DNA from: Mesostigma viride
Taxonomy: Eukaryota > Streptophyta > Mesostigmatophyceae > Mesostigmatales > Mesostigmataceae
Length of the DNA stretch: 64,000 nt
Direction of reading: 5' to 3'
Assembly (NCBI GenBank): GCA_009746045.1
Contig: RPFO01000167.1
Span: 498,001 to 562,000 of the forward strand
Under the pieces are notes generated by a model. The model was not told the origin of the DNA, did not search any database, and saw nothing but the letters and a program-made list of their open reading frames with translations. Each line of letters starts with the position of its first letter. Within the stretch, counting starts at the first letter, position 1. Shown piece after piece: positions 53,301-62,270 of this stretch. Made by a program: the position numbers and the translations under genes.

Positions 53301-54007
53301 TCATTAGCAAGCTTCCTCCAGTCATCACACAGGCACTGTGTCCCATGGTGAGGGGCATGGTTGCTTGGGTGGCAGGCATTTCCAGGCCAGACCTTATGGT
53401 CATAGCCAGGTTGCCTGATGACATGCTGGTGGAGCTAGGGTCTGCCAAGGTGGCTGATCAGGTCAGGGCTTCATCTGGCATTCTGTTGTCTGCAGTGGAT
53501 TTATCACAACCCATTTGCATGGAGCTGTATGTGGATAGCTCAATGGACAGCAGGCAGGTCTCCAAGGTCAGGGGCAGGGCTGCAGGGCTCTTTGTGCTCA
53601 GACAGGAAGGCCTGGGGAGTTTGGTGAGCTGGTTTAGTCGCCTGCACAAACGGGTGGCTGTCAGCAGTGATGTGGCAGAATGCAGGGCTATTTGTGAAGG
53701 CATTCACACAAGCCTTTATCTGAAGGAGTTGCTTCATCAGATGACTTCTAACACTCCTTGGCCACTTCAGGTTACCACTCTTCTAAAAACAGACTCCATG
53801 GGGATGGTGCAGTTTGTGCACAGGCAGATGGCCAGAAGTAGGGACTTGGATTATCTCCTTCTTAAGGAATTGTCCTCCTTGGCCAATATTGAGCATATCC
53901 CTGGGGTTGACAATCCTGCTGATGCTTTGACCAAGCTAGTGCAGAAGGCAGCAGTGCAATACAAGGTTCTTCAGTCTCTGATGGACCCATCTCAGCAAGC
54001 TGTCTAA
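50386..54007 (+). pseudogene. pol: R6 Pol with several frame breaks
   Basis: Recognisable in order: integrase zinc site (ARIHNMFGH ... CKCQLSSNK), MQFQHLKG and GAIERAIQEVK; protease EVDTNSQVSII with LLGQNFL; RT with DFKRAFLEG, LEGLRSSPIIW, LHGDDLHLIA; RNase H with VDSSMDSRQVSK, SSDVAECRAI, TDSMGMVQFV, VDNPADALTK. Frame changes near 50525, 51070, 51960, 52843 (a missing G before GATGCAG, the same FL-x-G-D position as in R4) and 53255. The LTRs are nearly identical, so decay after insertion would have to be fast, or the copy moved in trans, or the assembly carries errors. Confidence 0.8.
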
Positions 54008-54956
54008 GCTGGTGCCTGGTTATAGGGCATTGGAGAGCAGATTGTGTGGTAGTGTCAGCATTGTGACTGGCATAATACCTGTATTTTAGTCTGTACTAAG
54101 GCTCATGGACCATGGTACACTCACTCTGATTTTAATCAGGATACAGCCAGGTTTTGGCTGGGGTTCATGCTGTTGACTACACAAGGTTGACAGGTCCATT
54201 ACAGACCATGTATTCTATTTTAAAAGAAATGTATATTTGTACATACTTCTCACAATGGTCTGGGAACCTTTATTCTGGGGTTTATAGGGCGGGGTTCGAT
54301 TCCCTGGTATTATGTTTCTACAAGCTGGCCTGTTCAGGTGTTTGCCTGTTCAGACTTCCCTAGTTCCCCAGGGCAGGATTTAATTGTTGCCTATGTGTTT
54401 CATTTTGTCATTTGTTTGCTGTGGCAGTTTACCATCTGGCAAGTAGACGGGCGCCGTAAGACGGGCGCCAATAGACCCCTGTTGAGAGAATGACAGGCAA
54501 ACTATTGTAATACGCCTTACTTTGTCAAGTGGTATTTTAATTGTCATGGATTTATTGTACTTATATTGAATATGTACTGGGTTTTATGGGATTAGTATCT
54601 GGGATTAATGTAACTCACCGCCAGAAGGTCATTGTACTGGAGGCTCTACCGAGGTGATGGGATTAATTCCTGGAGAAGACCTCATAGAATTAACCTGTAT
54701 GTATTTAATTTTGTGTGTTCTAATATCTGGTGGTACTCTGTAATGCCACTTCCATAGGTTTTTATCCATTTCTCATGGAATGGTTTTCCCTGTGGCAGAT
54801 CTGTTTCTTTTCCAGTTCCTTAAAAGAAAAGGCTGGGGGAATGGCAATGGCCATTAAAGACATCTGTTCAAGCTTCAAGCTGGAGTGAAGGACATTTCAA
54901 GCTACTTCAAGGGTCCCTGGCAGGGGATGTGATCCCTAAAGAAAAGAAGGGATTGG
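54008..54956 (+). other. R6 3' untranslated region with conserved motifs
   Basis: Non-coding. T-arm-like GGGTTCGATTCCC (54292-54304), CGGGCGCC boxes (54448-54455 and 54462-54469), CCTGT...ACAGG stem (54477-54497), PBS complement GTAATACG (54507-54514). Ends AAGAAGGGATTGG before the LTR, a possible polypurine tract. Confidence 0.65.
54507..54514 (+). promoter_or_regulatory. R6 PBS complement
   Basis: GTAATACG, exact complement of 48330-48337, 10 nt after the CCTGT...ACAGG stem. Confidence 0.55.
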
Positions 54957-55570
54957 AGTTAACGTAAAGGATTTACGTTAGATGGATAGAGATTGTTACG
55001 CTCTTTCCAACGGCACCTTGAACGCCTCATTTGGTTAAGGAACGTAAAAGTTATGACGTTTCCTAGGCTGTGCCGACAGTACCCGGCGCGCCACTGTGGG
55101 CGCGTACGGACACAGGATGTACAAGTGTCACTTTGATAGTCCGCAGGACGTTGACAGGACTTGTACAGGACTTGATGGTCAATTGATAGGTAGGCGCGCT
55201 GTAGCGCGCCAGGACCTATGAGACAATTGATGCTGAGCAGTGTACGGATAGGTCCACAGGACTAGCCGTATGGACAATTGATAGATCTGCGCGCCAAAGG
55301 CGTGCCAGAGTCTGTGTAATCAATTGATTGATAGTTCAGCTGTGACAGTGCAGCTGAGTACTTGGACGCGTCCCTAGCAACCTATATGTGTGACTTGGTA
55401 GCACCGGGACGCTAGTTCTTGCGTGCACGTTCTCTTGGCACTGCGACCCTGTCGTCTGTGCTGCGTGCAGTCTTGGAAGTGACGTGACTTACGTCTGTGT
55501 TCCTTATTCTTAATAAAGGCAACATTCCTGCAAGAACCATGGCGGAATTCAGGGCAACTCTCTCACAACT
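54957..55570 (+). repeat. R6 3' LTR (614 bp)
   Basis: AGTTAACG to CTCACAACT, then CTATC and the rest of the microsatellite. Confidence 0.9.
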
Positions 55571-56310
55571 CTATCTCTATCTCTATCTCTCTCCCCCTTC
55601 CCACCCCCCGCTCTCTTGTCCCTCCCGCACCCCTCGTCTCTCTTTCCCTTTCCCTTGGCTGTTGAGAAGGACTGGGGTGAAAACTCCAGACCGTTGGTGG
55701 CTGCCTTCAAGCAGGAAGTTTCAAGGATCAACAAGTTTTTGTGAGCTGTCTGATATGGTCACTGCTGCGACAAAGGTGAGTTATCTCGTTTTTCATGCAA
55801 TTTTTTTGCTGTAGCTAGGTAAGCCGGCCATTTTGTACTCCCCTTTCTTTTGCTCTAACGATTTATTCTTGTTGTGGTTTATATGGTCCCGTTAAGTGGC
55901 ATGCATTGTCATTATCCACATTAGTGCGAGAAACCATCCGCAGTGTTGTAGCTTGCATCTACAACAACAGTTTTTGCTGACGCCACCACTGCTATTACCA
56001 ACATTAAGTCATTCTTGCTTTTTTCTAAGCACTCTTTTTCCTCTTAGGCGGTTGGTTGGGATACCAGCCACCCTTGCACGCATAAATTCAAGCACCGGGT
56101 GCATGTGAAAACACAACCAAGGCAAGAATGTCCCCCTATCGCAATATCCCACCCACGCAACGCACCCAATGCAGCAAGAATGGGACCACCTTGTCGCCAT
56201 GAGCTCTAGCACCGTTGCCACCCCTAGCTTTCTACTGTTCTTGTCCATCCTTATTTACAAGGGCTGCTTTGCTTGCATTTCTGGCTCAGTGCCAGTTTGC
56301 ACTTGCAAGC
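55571..56310. other. flank right of R6, no gene assigned
   Basis: Begins with the microsatellite tail and a C/T-rich tract. A short open stretch at about 55674-55742 (DWGENSRPLVAAFKQEV) followed by a good splice-donor match AAAG-GTGAGT at 55775-55784 could be a host exon, but it is isolated and unsupported. Confidence 0.4.
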
Positions 56311-56319
56311 TTGCTAAGA

Positions 56320-56730
56320 CAAGAATGCAGCTTGCAAAGGGCAAGGGCAAGCACCCGGGTAAGAGCAAAGGCAACTGCACGAGCAAAGGAAAGGGAAACT
56401 GGAAGAGCAAGCACAAGGCCAAGGAAAGGACAAAGGCACTTGTGCTTGCCAAAAGGGCAGGCTCAAAGGAAAGGACAAGGGCAAGGGCAGGGGCAGGCAC
56501 AAGGGAAGCGGATAAGGGCAAGGGCAGGCGCAAGGGAAAGAGATAAGGACAAGTTTAGCACGAGGGAACGGACAAGGGCAAGGGCAGGCACAAGGGAAAA
56601 GATGAAGACAAGGGCAGGCACTAGGGAAAGGATGAGGGCAACGGCAAACACTGGGGATCAACAGGGGCAAGGGCAGATGCTAGGGTAACAGTTAGGGCAA
56701 AGGCAGGCACAAGAGAAAAATAAGGGGCCG
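56320..56730. repeat. purine-rich minisatellite (AAGGGCAAGGGCAGGCAC-type)
   Basis: Degenerate units of AAGGACAAGGGCAGGCACAAGG. The Lys/Gly-rich plus ORFs and Leu/Pro/Cys-rich minus ORFs here are by-products of the repeat. Confidence 0.8.
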
Positions 56731-56973
56731 TGAAGTATAAGTGGAAATGCGGGTGGCGACATGGGCTTCGATCGGGCCTGCTGATGCAAATGCAGATTTC
56801 AACTGCAGTGACAAACACAAGCGTAGACATAGGTAACGACAAATTCCTTGCATGCGTGCCTTGCTCTTCACCGGCTGGCTCGTTTGCTAGTTGTCTAACA
56901 GTTTCTACTGATAAACATCACTTGCCATTGTAAGGTCTGCCTTGCTGCCGTGCTAGTGGGTAGCAGGGTGCTC

Positions 56974-57190
56974 GTGCTTGTTCCTTGTCAAGGAAGGGAT
57001 GCATGTGGAGTAGGTGGGTGGGTGTGCTTGTTCCTTGCCAAGGGAGGGATGCACAAAGGTTAGATAGGTGCACGTGCTTGTTTCTTGTCAAGGGAGGGAC
57101 CCACAAAGGGTAGGTGGGGGCACATGGTTGTGCCTCGTCAAGGGCGGGATGCACGAAGGGTAGGTGGGGGCATGTGGTTGGTCCTTGTCT
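56974..57190. repeat. 50-bp tandem repeat, about 4 copies
   Basis: Units start GTGCTTGTTCCTTGTCAAGG at 56974, 57024, 57074 and about 57124, and a partial unit at 57174. The spacing is exactly 50 bp. Confidence 0.85.
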
Positions 57191-57920
57191 TTTCACCGCC
57201 CAAGAGATGGCGATGTAGCATGCATTATACATTTATTCGTGCATTAAAAATCACTTTCCTTACAAGCGGCCTTTGCCGACTCCATCTGCCGTTGCCATTT
57301 CTCCGTATTGCTTTGTCCGGACACGGTTTTTGTGTCGCAGGTCTTCCCCCGCAAAGGCACAAGCTGCCTGCGCGCGGAATTCTGTGCAGACACCTCGGTT
57401 TCCAACACGACGGCTTCCCGCACATATCGAGCTCTGGATGTACAACATCTTCTTCCCCCGGCGCACTTACTCCCGGATGGAGCTTCTGTGCGGTGCCGAC
57501 ATCCCCGGAGCTGTCCTAAGCACCGCATGGAAACAGTATTTCAAGCCACGAAGAGAAGCCACGAGTTTGATATTGACTTGGTATTGTCGTCAGAAGACTT
57601 GATATGCTCTTTTCTGTGAAGGCGTTGGATTTTTGTGTATGACATGTAATCTTGCATGTAATAATGAAATGTTTTATGAAATAGAAACTTGTCTTGCATG
57701 AGCCTTGCTGCAAACGCCATTCATTTTTTTTTCCCCCGGGTAAATGTGTGTTAGGGGTTAGGTTGACCGAAATGATAAGTGAAATTCTAATCAGTGACAT
57801 GCGTACTGCAATTTAGAACGACATAGCGACATGATTGTAGTACCGGTAGTGAACGCGAGAAGCGTAGTCAACCTGCCTCCGGCTGTGATCCGTTAACAGC
57901 TGTGCCCTTGATGGATCTTT
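57191..57920. other. no feature recognised
   Basis: Overlapping short ORFs around 57225-57620 on both strands, none with a recognisable domain or homologue elsewhere in the window. Confidence 0.5.
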
Positions 57921-58185
57921 GACAAATCCGTTGCCGTATCCGCGCCGTAATTAAAAACGTATCGTATCACTTTATATCGGGATCCTCAACGTGGACTGAA
58001 CAAATCCATGACAAATCCGTTCCCGTATCTGTGTCGTAACTTAAAACTTAACGTATCACAATACAAACAGATCTTCAACTTGTACTTGACGGATCGTTGG
58101 CAGATCCGTTGCCGTATCCGTGTCATATTTAATAACGGTACGTACAACATTACCAAAAGATCTTACGCAAGATACGACATTGCTA
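57921..58185. repeat. 89-90-bp tandem repeat, about 3 copies
   Basis: Units keyed on GACAAATCCGTTGCCGTATC at 57921, 58010 and 58100 (diverged). They share a TAAAAACGTATCG-like middle. Position next to G2 suggests an LTR or upstream repeat of that element. Confidence 0.75.
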
Positions 58186-58752
58186 CGACCAAACCTACGT
58201 AAAGTAAATTTGTACGCCAAAGCTACGTTAAAGTATCCAAAACGTAAGCCTACGCTGACGCATACAGATAGTAAAAGTATACTTTCGTATTAGTATACTT
58301 TGCGTGTCTAGTAAAGTATACTTTTACGACGCGTAGGAAAATCGCTTAGTGGCGCTGGCCCATGGTAACGCACCTGGTGGGTCTTGTGGCGTCACGCTAG
58401 CAGTAGGAGGAGTAGGCGACTTATCTGGTTGATCTGGAGCACCGAAAGCAGCACGAGGGCGGCAATAGTCCAGCTCTCGTCCTAAAATCAGCGACCAGTC
58501 CCTCTGCGGGTGCGGCCGTCTAATAAAACAGCAGCACGAAGGAAAAGGTATAGTCTACCACGACGCTACTCGTCTCACTGTTGCCGAACCAAACAATTAT
58601 CCTCTATCTACGACAGGAAGAGAATTATCCTCTATCTACGACAGGAAGAAAACTTGCGCAGGAAAACAAAGCGAAGGAGCTATCTACGAAAGGGTTTATC
58701 CGCTACGAGCAGGTCTAGCATCTAGGCAGATCGTGTCCCGAACCGGGCAGCA

Positions 58753-59109
58753 CTACTCTCCCAGCTTGACGGCGACCCGCCCATTACCTGTCAAGAAAGT
58801 GTCGTCTTCGTATCCCTGGACGCGGAAGGGTTCTTGCAAAGGCGTATGTGACAAAGGACCGTCGTCTCGTTCTCTACCTACGAAAGTTCCTCCGGAACCA
58901 TTGTTACGTCCTAAACTTCTACCTCCACCTCTACCTCTACTGGGCCTGATACTACCTAAATTGGTCAGGCCTCCTCTACTCAAACCCCTAGCGAAAGACG
59001 AACTAGACGGAGCTGATCTCAATGCATTCACGTATGTGTTGCTATAATACGCCATACAACCATTTACCCGAACCCGTTTATTCCATGCAGGAATAGAGGA
59101 AGGAAACAC
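58753..59109 (-). CDS. Arg/Gly-rich ORF downstream of the G2 integrase
   Basis: 118 codons with an RGG-type stretch SRGRGGGRSLGRNNGSGG near residues 58-75. Such stretches often bind RNA. No homologue recognised. It might be a Gag-like tail of another element, or chance. The plus-strand ORF over the same bases looks like its shadow. Confidence 0.35.
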   Translation of the reverse strand: MFPSSIPAWNKRVRVNGCMAYYSNTYVNALRSAPSSSSFARGLSRGGLTNLGSIRPSRGRGGGRSLGRNNGSGGTFVGRERDDGPLSHTPLQEPFRVQGYEDDTFLTGNGRVAVKLGE

Positions 59110-59359
59110 ACTACACTGCCGTGACCCAAGCCTATATGTGTTAATTCATTTAACACACGCCGAGTGACCACACGAGGGGTAGAACGTGCATAAATGGTCA
59201 CCAACGGTCCAACATGCTCGGGCCGACCTGGCCCTCGCCTACAGATACACAGGCAGATGCACAGATGCACGCTGGTCCACTACATTCTACCAAAGGATAA
59301 GGACCACTAATAAAGTACGCGGCGCGGCGCCCAAAAGCACCCAATGTACCACAGTACTG

Positions 59360-60724
59360 TTACGAGGACAATAGTGTCCCAGTTGGAACTACACGTAAAC
59401 CTAGGAACAACCGAGGCAAAGGACCTAATTTACGTCCGTAACTACAAGAATTGTTACGCGACGTAACATGTCCCACGATCGCTGCCACCTCATCCTCCTG
59501 TTCCCCCGTGTCCGGATTGAATTCCAGCGGGGCTGGGGGATTGACCCGGCCCTGGATGGTGTTCTGGTGATACAACTTGAGCTGGTCACGATGGAAGCGG
59601 TTGGACGTGAGGTTCCATGACACTGGGATGTCCACCTGGAACATGACATCGTCGAATTAACTTGGCGAGGACCTTGTAGGGACCCAGGAACATGGGACGA
59701 AGCTTAGTCTTCAGCTCCTTCTCCACCTTGTGTGAAAATCGTCCGATCTGCGGGCCCTCCACCAGGACCCAATCGCCCACCTCGATGGACGGCGTCCGGT
59801 TATCCCGCTTGCCGGCTGTCCTCTCCAGATACCGCTCTGTCGCTGCGCGGTAGCCCTGGACTGCGCTGTTATGCGCCTGGTGCATCCGCTGCAGCAGCCG
59901 ATCGACCCCCTGAAGGGTGCCCAGCTTGACCTGATCCTCTCCAAGTCCGGGGCTCAGGAGCAATTCGGGCGGCGTGAGAGGGTGTCGGCCGGAGTTGAGG
60001 AAAAAGGGGGTAAATCCATGGGCGGCCTGGGGGGCATTGTTCAGGGAGAACTCCACCAAGCCCAGAAGTTCCTCCCAATTGCTGCCCACCGCATCGGTGT
60101 AGTGTCGCATGGTCTCTTGCACTGTGCGGTTCAGCCGCTCCACCAGATGCGACGACGAGCGGTGATAGGCCGTGCCCAGAGACACCTTGGTGCCCAGCCG
60201 TTCGAAAAACTCCTGCCAGAATTTGGCCGTGAAGAGCTTGTCGCGGTCAGAGATGAACTGTCGGCTGATCGAGACCGTGGAACCGAAACACGTGCGTCAG
60301 GTATATCTTGGCGCACTCCTCCGCCGTGAGGTCGGCCGGACACGGGGCCAGGTGACACATACGCGTCAGGCGGTCCACGAACACCAAGACCATGCTGTCG
60401 CCGCTCTTCGTCTTCTTGAACGGGCCGATGAAGTCCATCATGATGGAATCCCACGGACCCATCGGATCAGGCAACGTCTTCTTAGGGACAGCTTGAGAGC
60501 CCGTGTTCCTGGACTTCATGATCTGGCACGAGGGGCACTGGCGCACATACGTCTCGGTATACTCCTTCATCCCTGGCCAGTAGAAATGCTTTCGGGCCCG
60601 GGGAAGGATCGAGGCGGTGGCTTCCTTGATGTCCACCTAGGAGGGAATCATGGAGCTCGTGGAGCAAGGCGGCCCTACAAAGCTCAGGGACGTACAGCCG
60701 CCATGTCGCGTCTGCGTGCCACAA
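59360..60724 (-). pseudogene. pol: gypsy integrase with frameshifts
   Basis: Starts in the connection region (TWRLYVPELCRAALLHELHDS) before the zinc-binding domain (GGH, then CPSCQ). Core: MMDFIGP with the first catalytic Asp, SDRDKLF with the second, and SSSHLVERLNRTVQ with the Glu. The tail (VGDWVLVEGPQIGRFSHKVEK) fits the gypsy GPY/F-type integrase C-terminus and ends with a segment (EVAAIVGH) that could be a degenerate chromodomain. Frame changes near 60640, 60262 and 59640 make it non-functional as read. Catalyses strand transfer in an intact element. Confidence 0.75.
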
Positions 60725-60849
60725 TCTCCGGCGCCACCATCATGGCGGCTGGCCACTCAGCTTAATTTGGTAAAACCCAAGTGAGCTGAGCTGACGTGCC
60801 TGCCTTAACTGCATGCCCTGTGGGGTGGGCGAGGACCTGTCCCATGATT
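60704..60849. repeat. direct repeat copy 1 (146 bp)
   Basis: TGTCGCGTCTGCGTGCCACA to CCTGTCCCATGATT, matching 62102-62244 except a 3-bp indel and one base. Its left edge is the break point of G2. Confidence 0.85.
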
Positions 60850-62101
60850 AATGAAAAGAGGGCTCTCAGCCGAGGACAAGGAACTGTCCCTCGTGCCTGA
60901 TGACCACCTTCTTGATCCCCTTGTGTACCGTCGCGTGCCGCGTTTGAATATCCTTGCTGGGGCGTTAGCTAGACGCTCCAACTACTCTAATTGCGACAAT
61001 ATGATGGTGCAAGAGGGTGCTTTTGCCTCCCCTGCTATAGAACAATGCTTTCACAACACACACTTTGCACAGTCTGATGATGAAGCCGCACATGCGGAAT
61101 TTATTGAGAAAGTTAATACAATTACAACACGTTGATAGTCTCAATATCGATGCACTCCATGCTCACGAGCCCGCAGTTAGGCAGCGCTCCATGACATGCT
61201 ACCGGCCTTGCTCCCAAGGAAAGGGAGAAACACGAAGGCCACTAACGAGAGACTCGAAGAGACTACACGCTGCGTGAGAGTCCTCTTCGACTATGAACCA
61301 AACCATTCGTCATGCCACACGCATGACACACGCCACACTTGTCAGTCCAGCCAGGAATGCCAAAACTATCTTGCTGCCTGAACCATGCAAATAGAAACCG
61401 CATTCCAGTTGCCGTCCTGGCTTTCTACCACACATGCCAACAAAAGCAGGAAGGCATCCCGACAAATCTAAATTGCTACCCTGTTGCCGATCTCATCTCC
61501 TAGAGGCTCCGGCATTTCTGTCCCTGGGAATGTCCGGCATTGAGTCACGTCCACCAAGGTCGAAGCATAATATCCTTCAGACAATCTGCACGCTCACACC
61601 TTGCGTGTGAGTGGCCCAGCAAACATTGCGTCTAATCGTTCCTTTCTAGAAGAAATCCCTTTGTAGGGCTGCCAGCGATTTCGCATTCATTCCAGCGATC
61701 TGGCTCCGCACCGCAAATTGTCCTTTTCCATTTTCTGTCCAGTCCTCATAACGTTGACCCGCTATTCTACACCACAAAGACACCTGGCCTGTCAATAGCC
61801 TCGGCGCTGTTGAAGTCCAGCAGTCCAGCTTCAGCTCCAGCTGTCCACTAACACGCGTATGATCCTCTCGACGCTGCGCACTTGTGCTGCCGTCCGCTCA
61901 AGTCAGTGCTGCGCGCCCAGCTGTGCCTGGCCCGGCGCGCGTGCACGTACACTTTCGTCCGCTCTTATGCTGCAAGTGCTAGTGTCCCCCCCGGTCACTA
62001 GCCTTTGTCGAAAATGCGTAGAAAACAAATTCCTTGCGCACGTCACCGGTCTTGTGCATAGTGGGCGCCGCCCGGATGACATAGCTCGCGTCCGTGACAG
62101 C
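60850..62101. other. 1.25-kb stretch between direct repeats, no gene recognised
   Basis: The best plus-strand ORF (60851-61135, 94 codons, MKRGLSAEDKELSLVPDDHLL) has no recognisable domain. Could be the body of an LTR, a small non-autonomous element, or unrelated DNA. Confidence 0.45.
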
Positions 62102-62244
62102 TGTCGCGTCTGCGTGCCACAATCTCCGGCGCCACCATGGCGGCTGGCCACTCAGCTTAATTTGGTAAAACCCAAATGAGCTGAGCTGACGTGCCTGCCT
62201 TAACTGCATGCCCTGTGGGGTGGGCGAGGACCTGTCCCATGATT
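62102..62244. repeat. direct repeat copy 2 (143 bp), next to a polypurine tract
   Basis: Ends exactly at 62244. The following CCCCCCCTCGCT (62245-62256) reads AGCGAGGGGGGG on the minus strand, a polypurine tract downstream of the G3 integrase. So this repeat probably begins the G3 3' LTR. Confidence 0.6.
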
Positions 62245-62270
62245 CCCCCCCTCGCTGGCGACCGGCCCCA

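Larger units (their letters stand above)
47714..55570 (+). mobile_element. R6: copia-like element in the microsatellite
   Basis: Target duplication CTATC at 47709-47713 and 55571-55575. LTRs 47714-48329 and 54957-55570 differ by a 2-bp indel (CACGTTGTG versus CACTGTG) by eye. ORF1, gag, pol and 3' region in the same order as R1. The proteins are homologous to R1 but clearly diverged. Confidence 0.9.
58323..60724 (-). mobile_element. G2: 3' part of a Ty3/gypsy-like element
   Basis: Minus-strand integrase (60724-59360) followed by an Arg/Gly-rich ORF (59109-58753) and a Pro-rich open stretch ending near 58323. RT and protease are absent: the upstream end is cut at about 60704, where a 146-bp repeat shared with 62102-62244 begins. 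Unlike R1-R6, the integrase is of the gypsy kind. Confidence 0.7.

Noticed and set aside
55660-55790. Host exon with splice donor
   Set aside because: One short open stretch and one donor-like site are not enough without transcripts or a second exon.
56169-56688. Lys/Gly-rich ORFs on the plus strand and Pro/Leu/Cys-rich ORFs on the minus strand
   Set aside because: Both are readings of a purine-rich minisatellite. No conserved motif.
57921-58185. CRISPR array
   Set aside because: Whole 90-bp units repeat without short repeats and unique spacers, and the context is eukaryotic.
60851-61135. 94-codon plus ORF as a gene
   Set aside because: No domain, no homologue in the window, and it lies in a region bounded by repeats.
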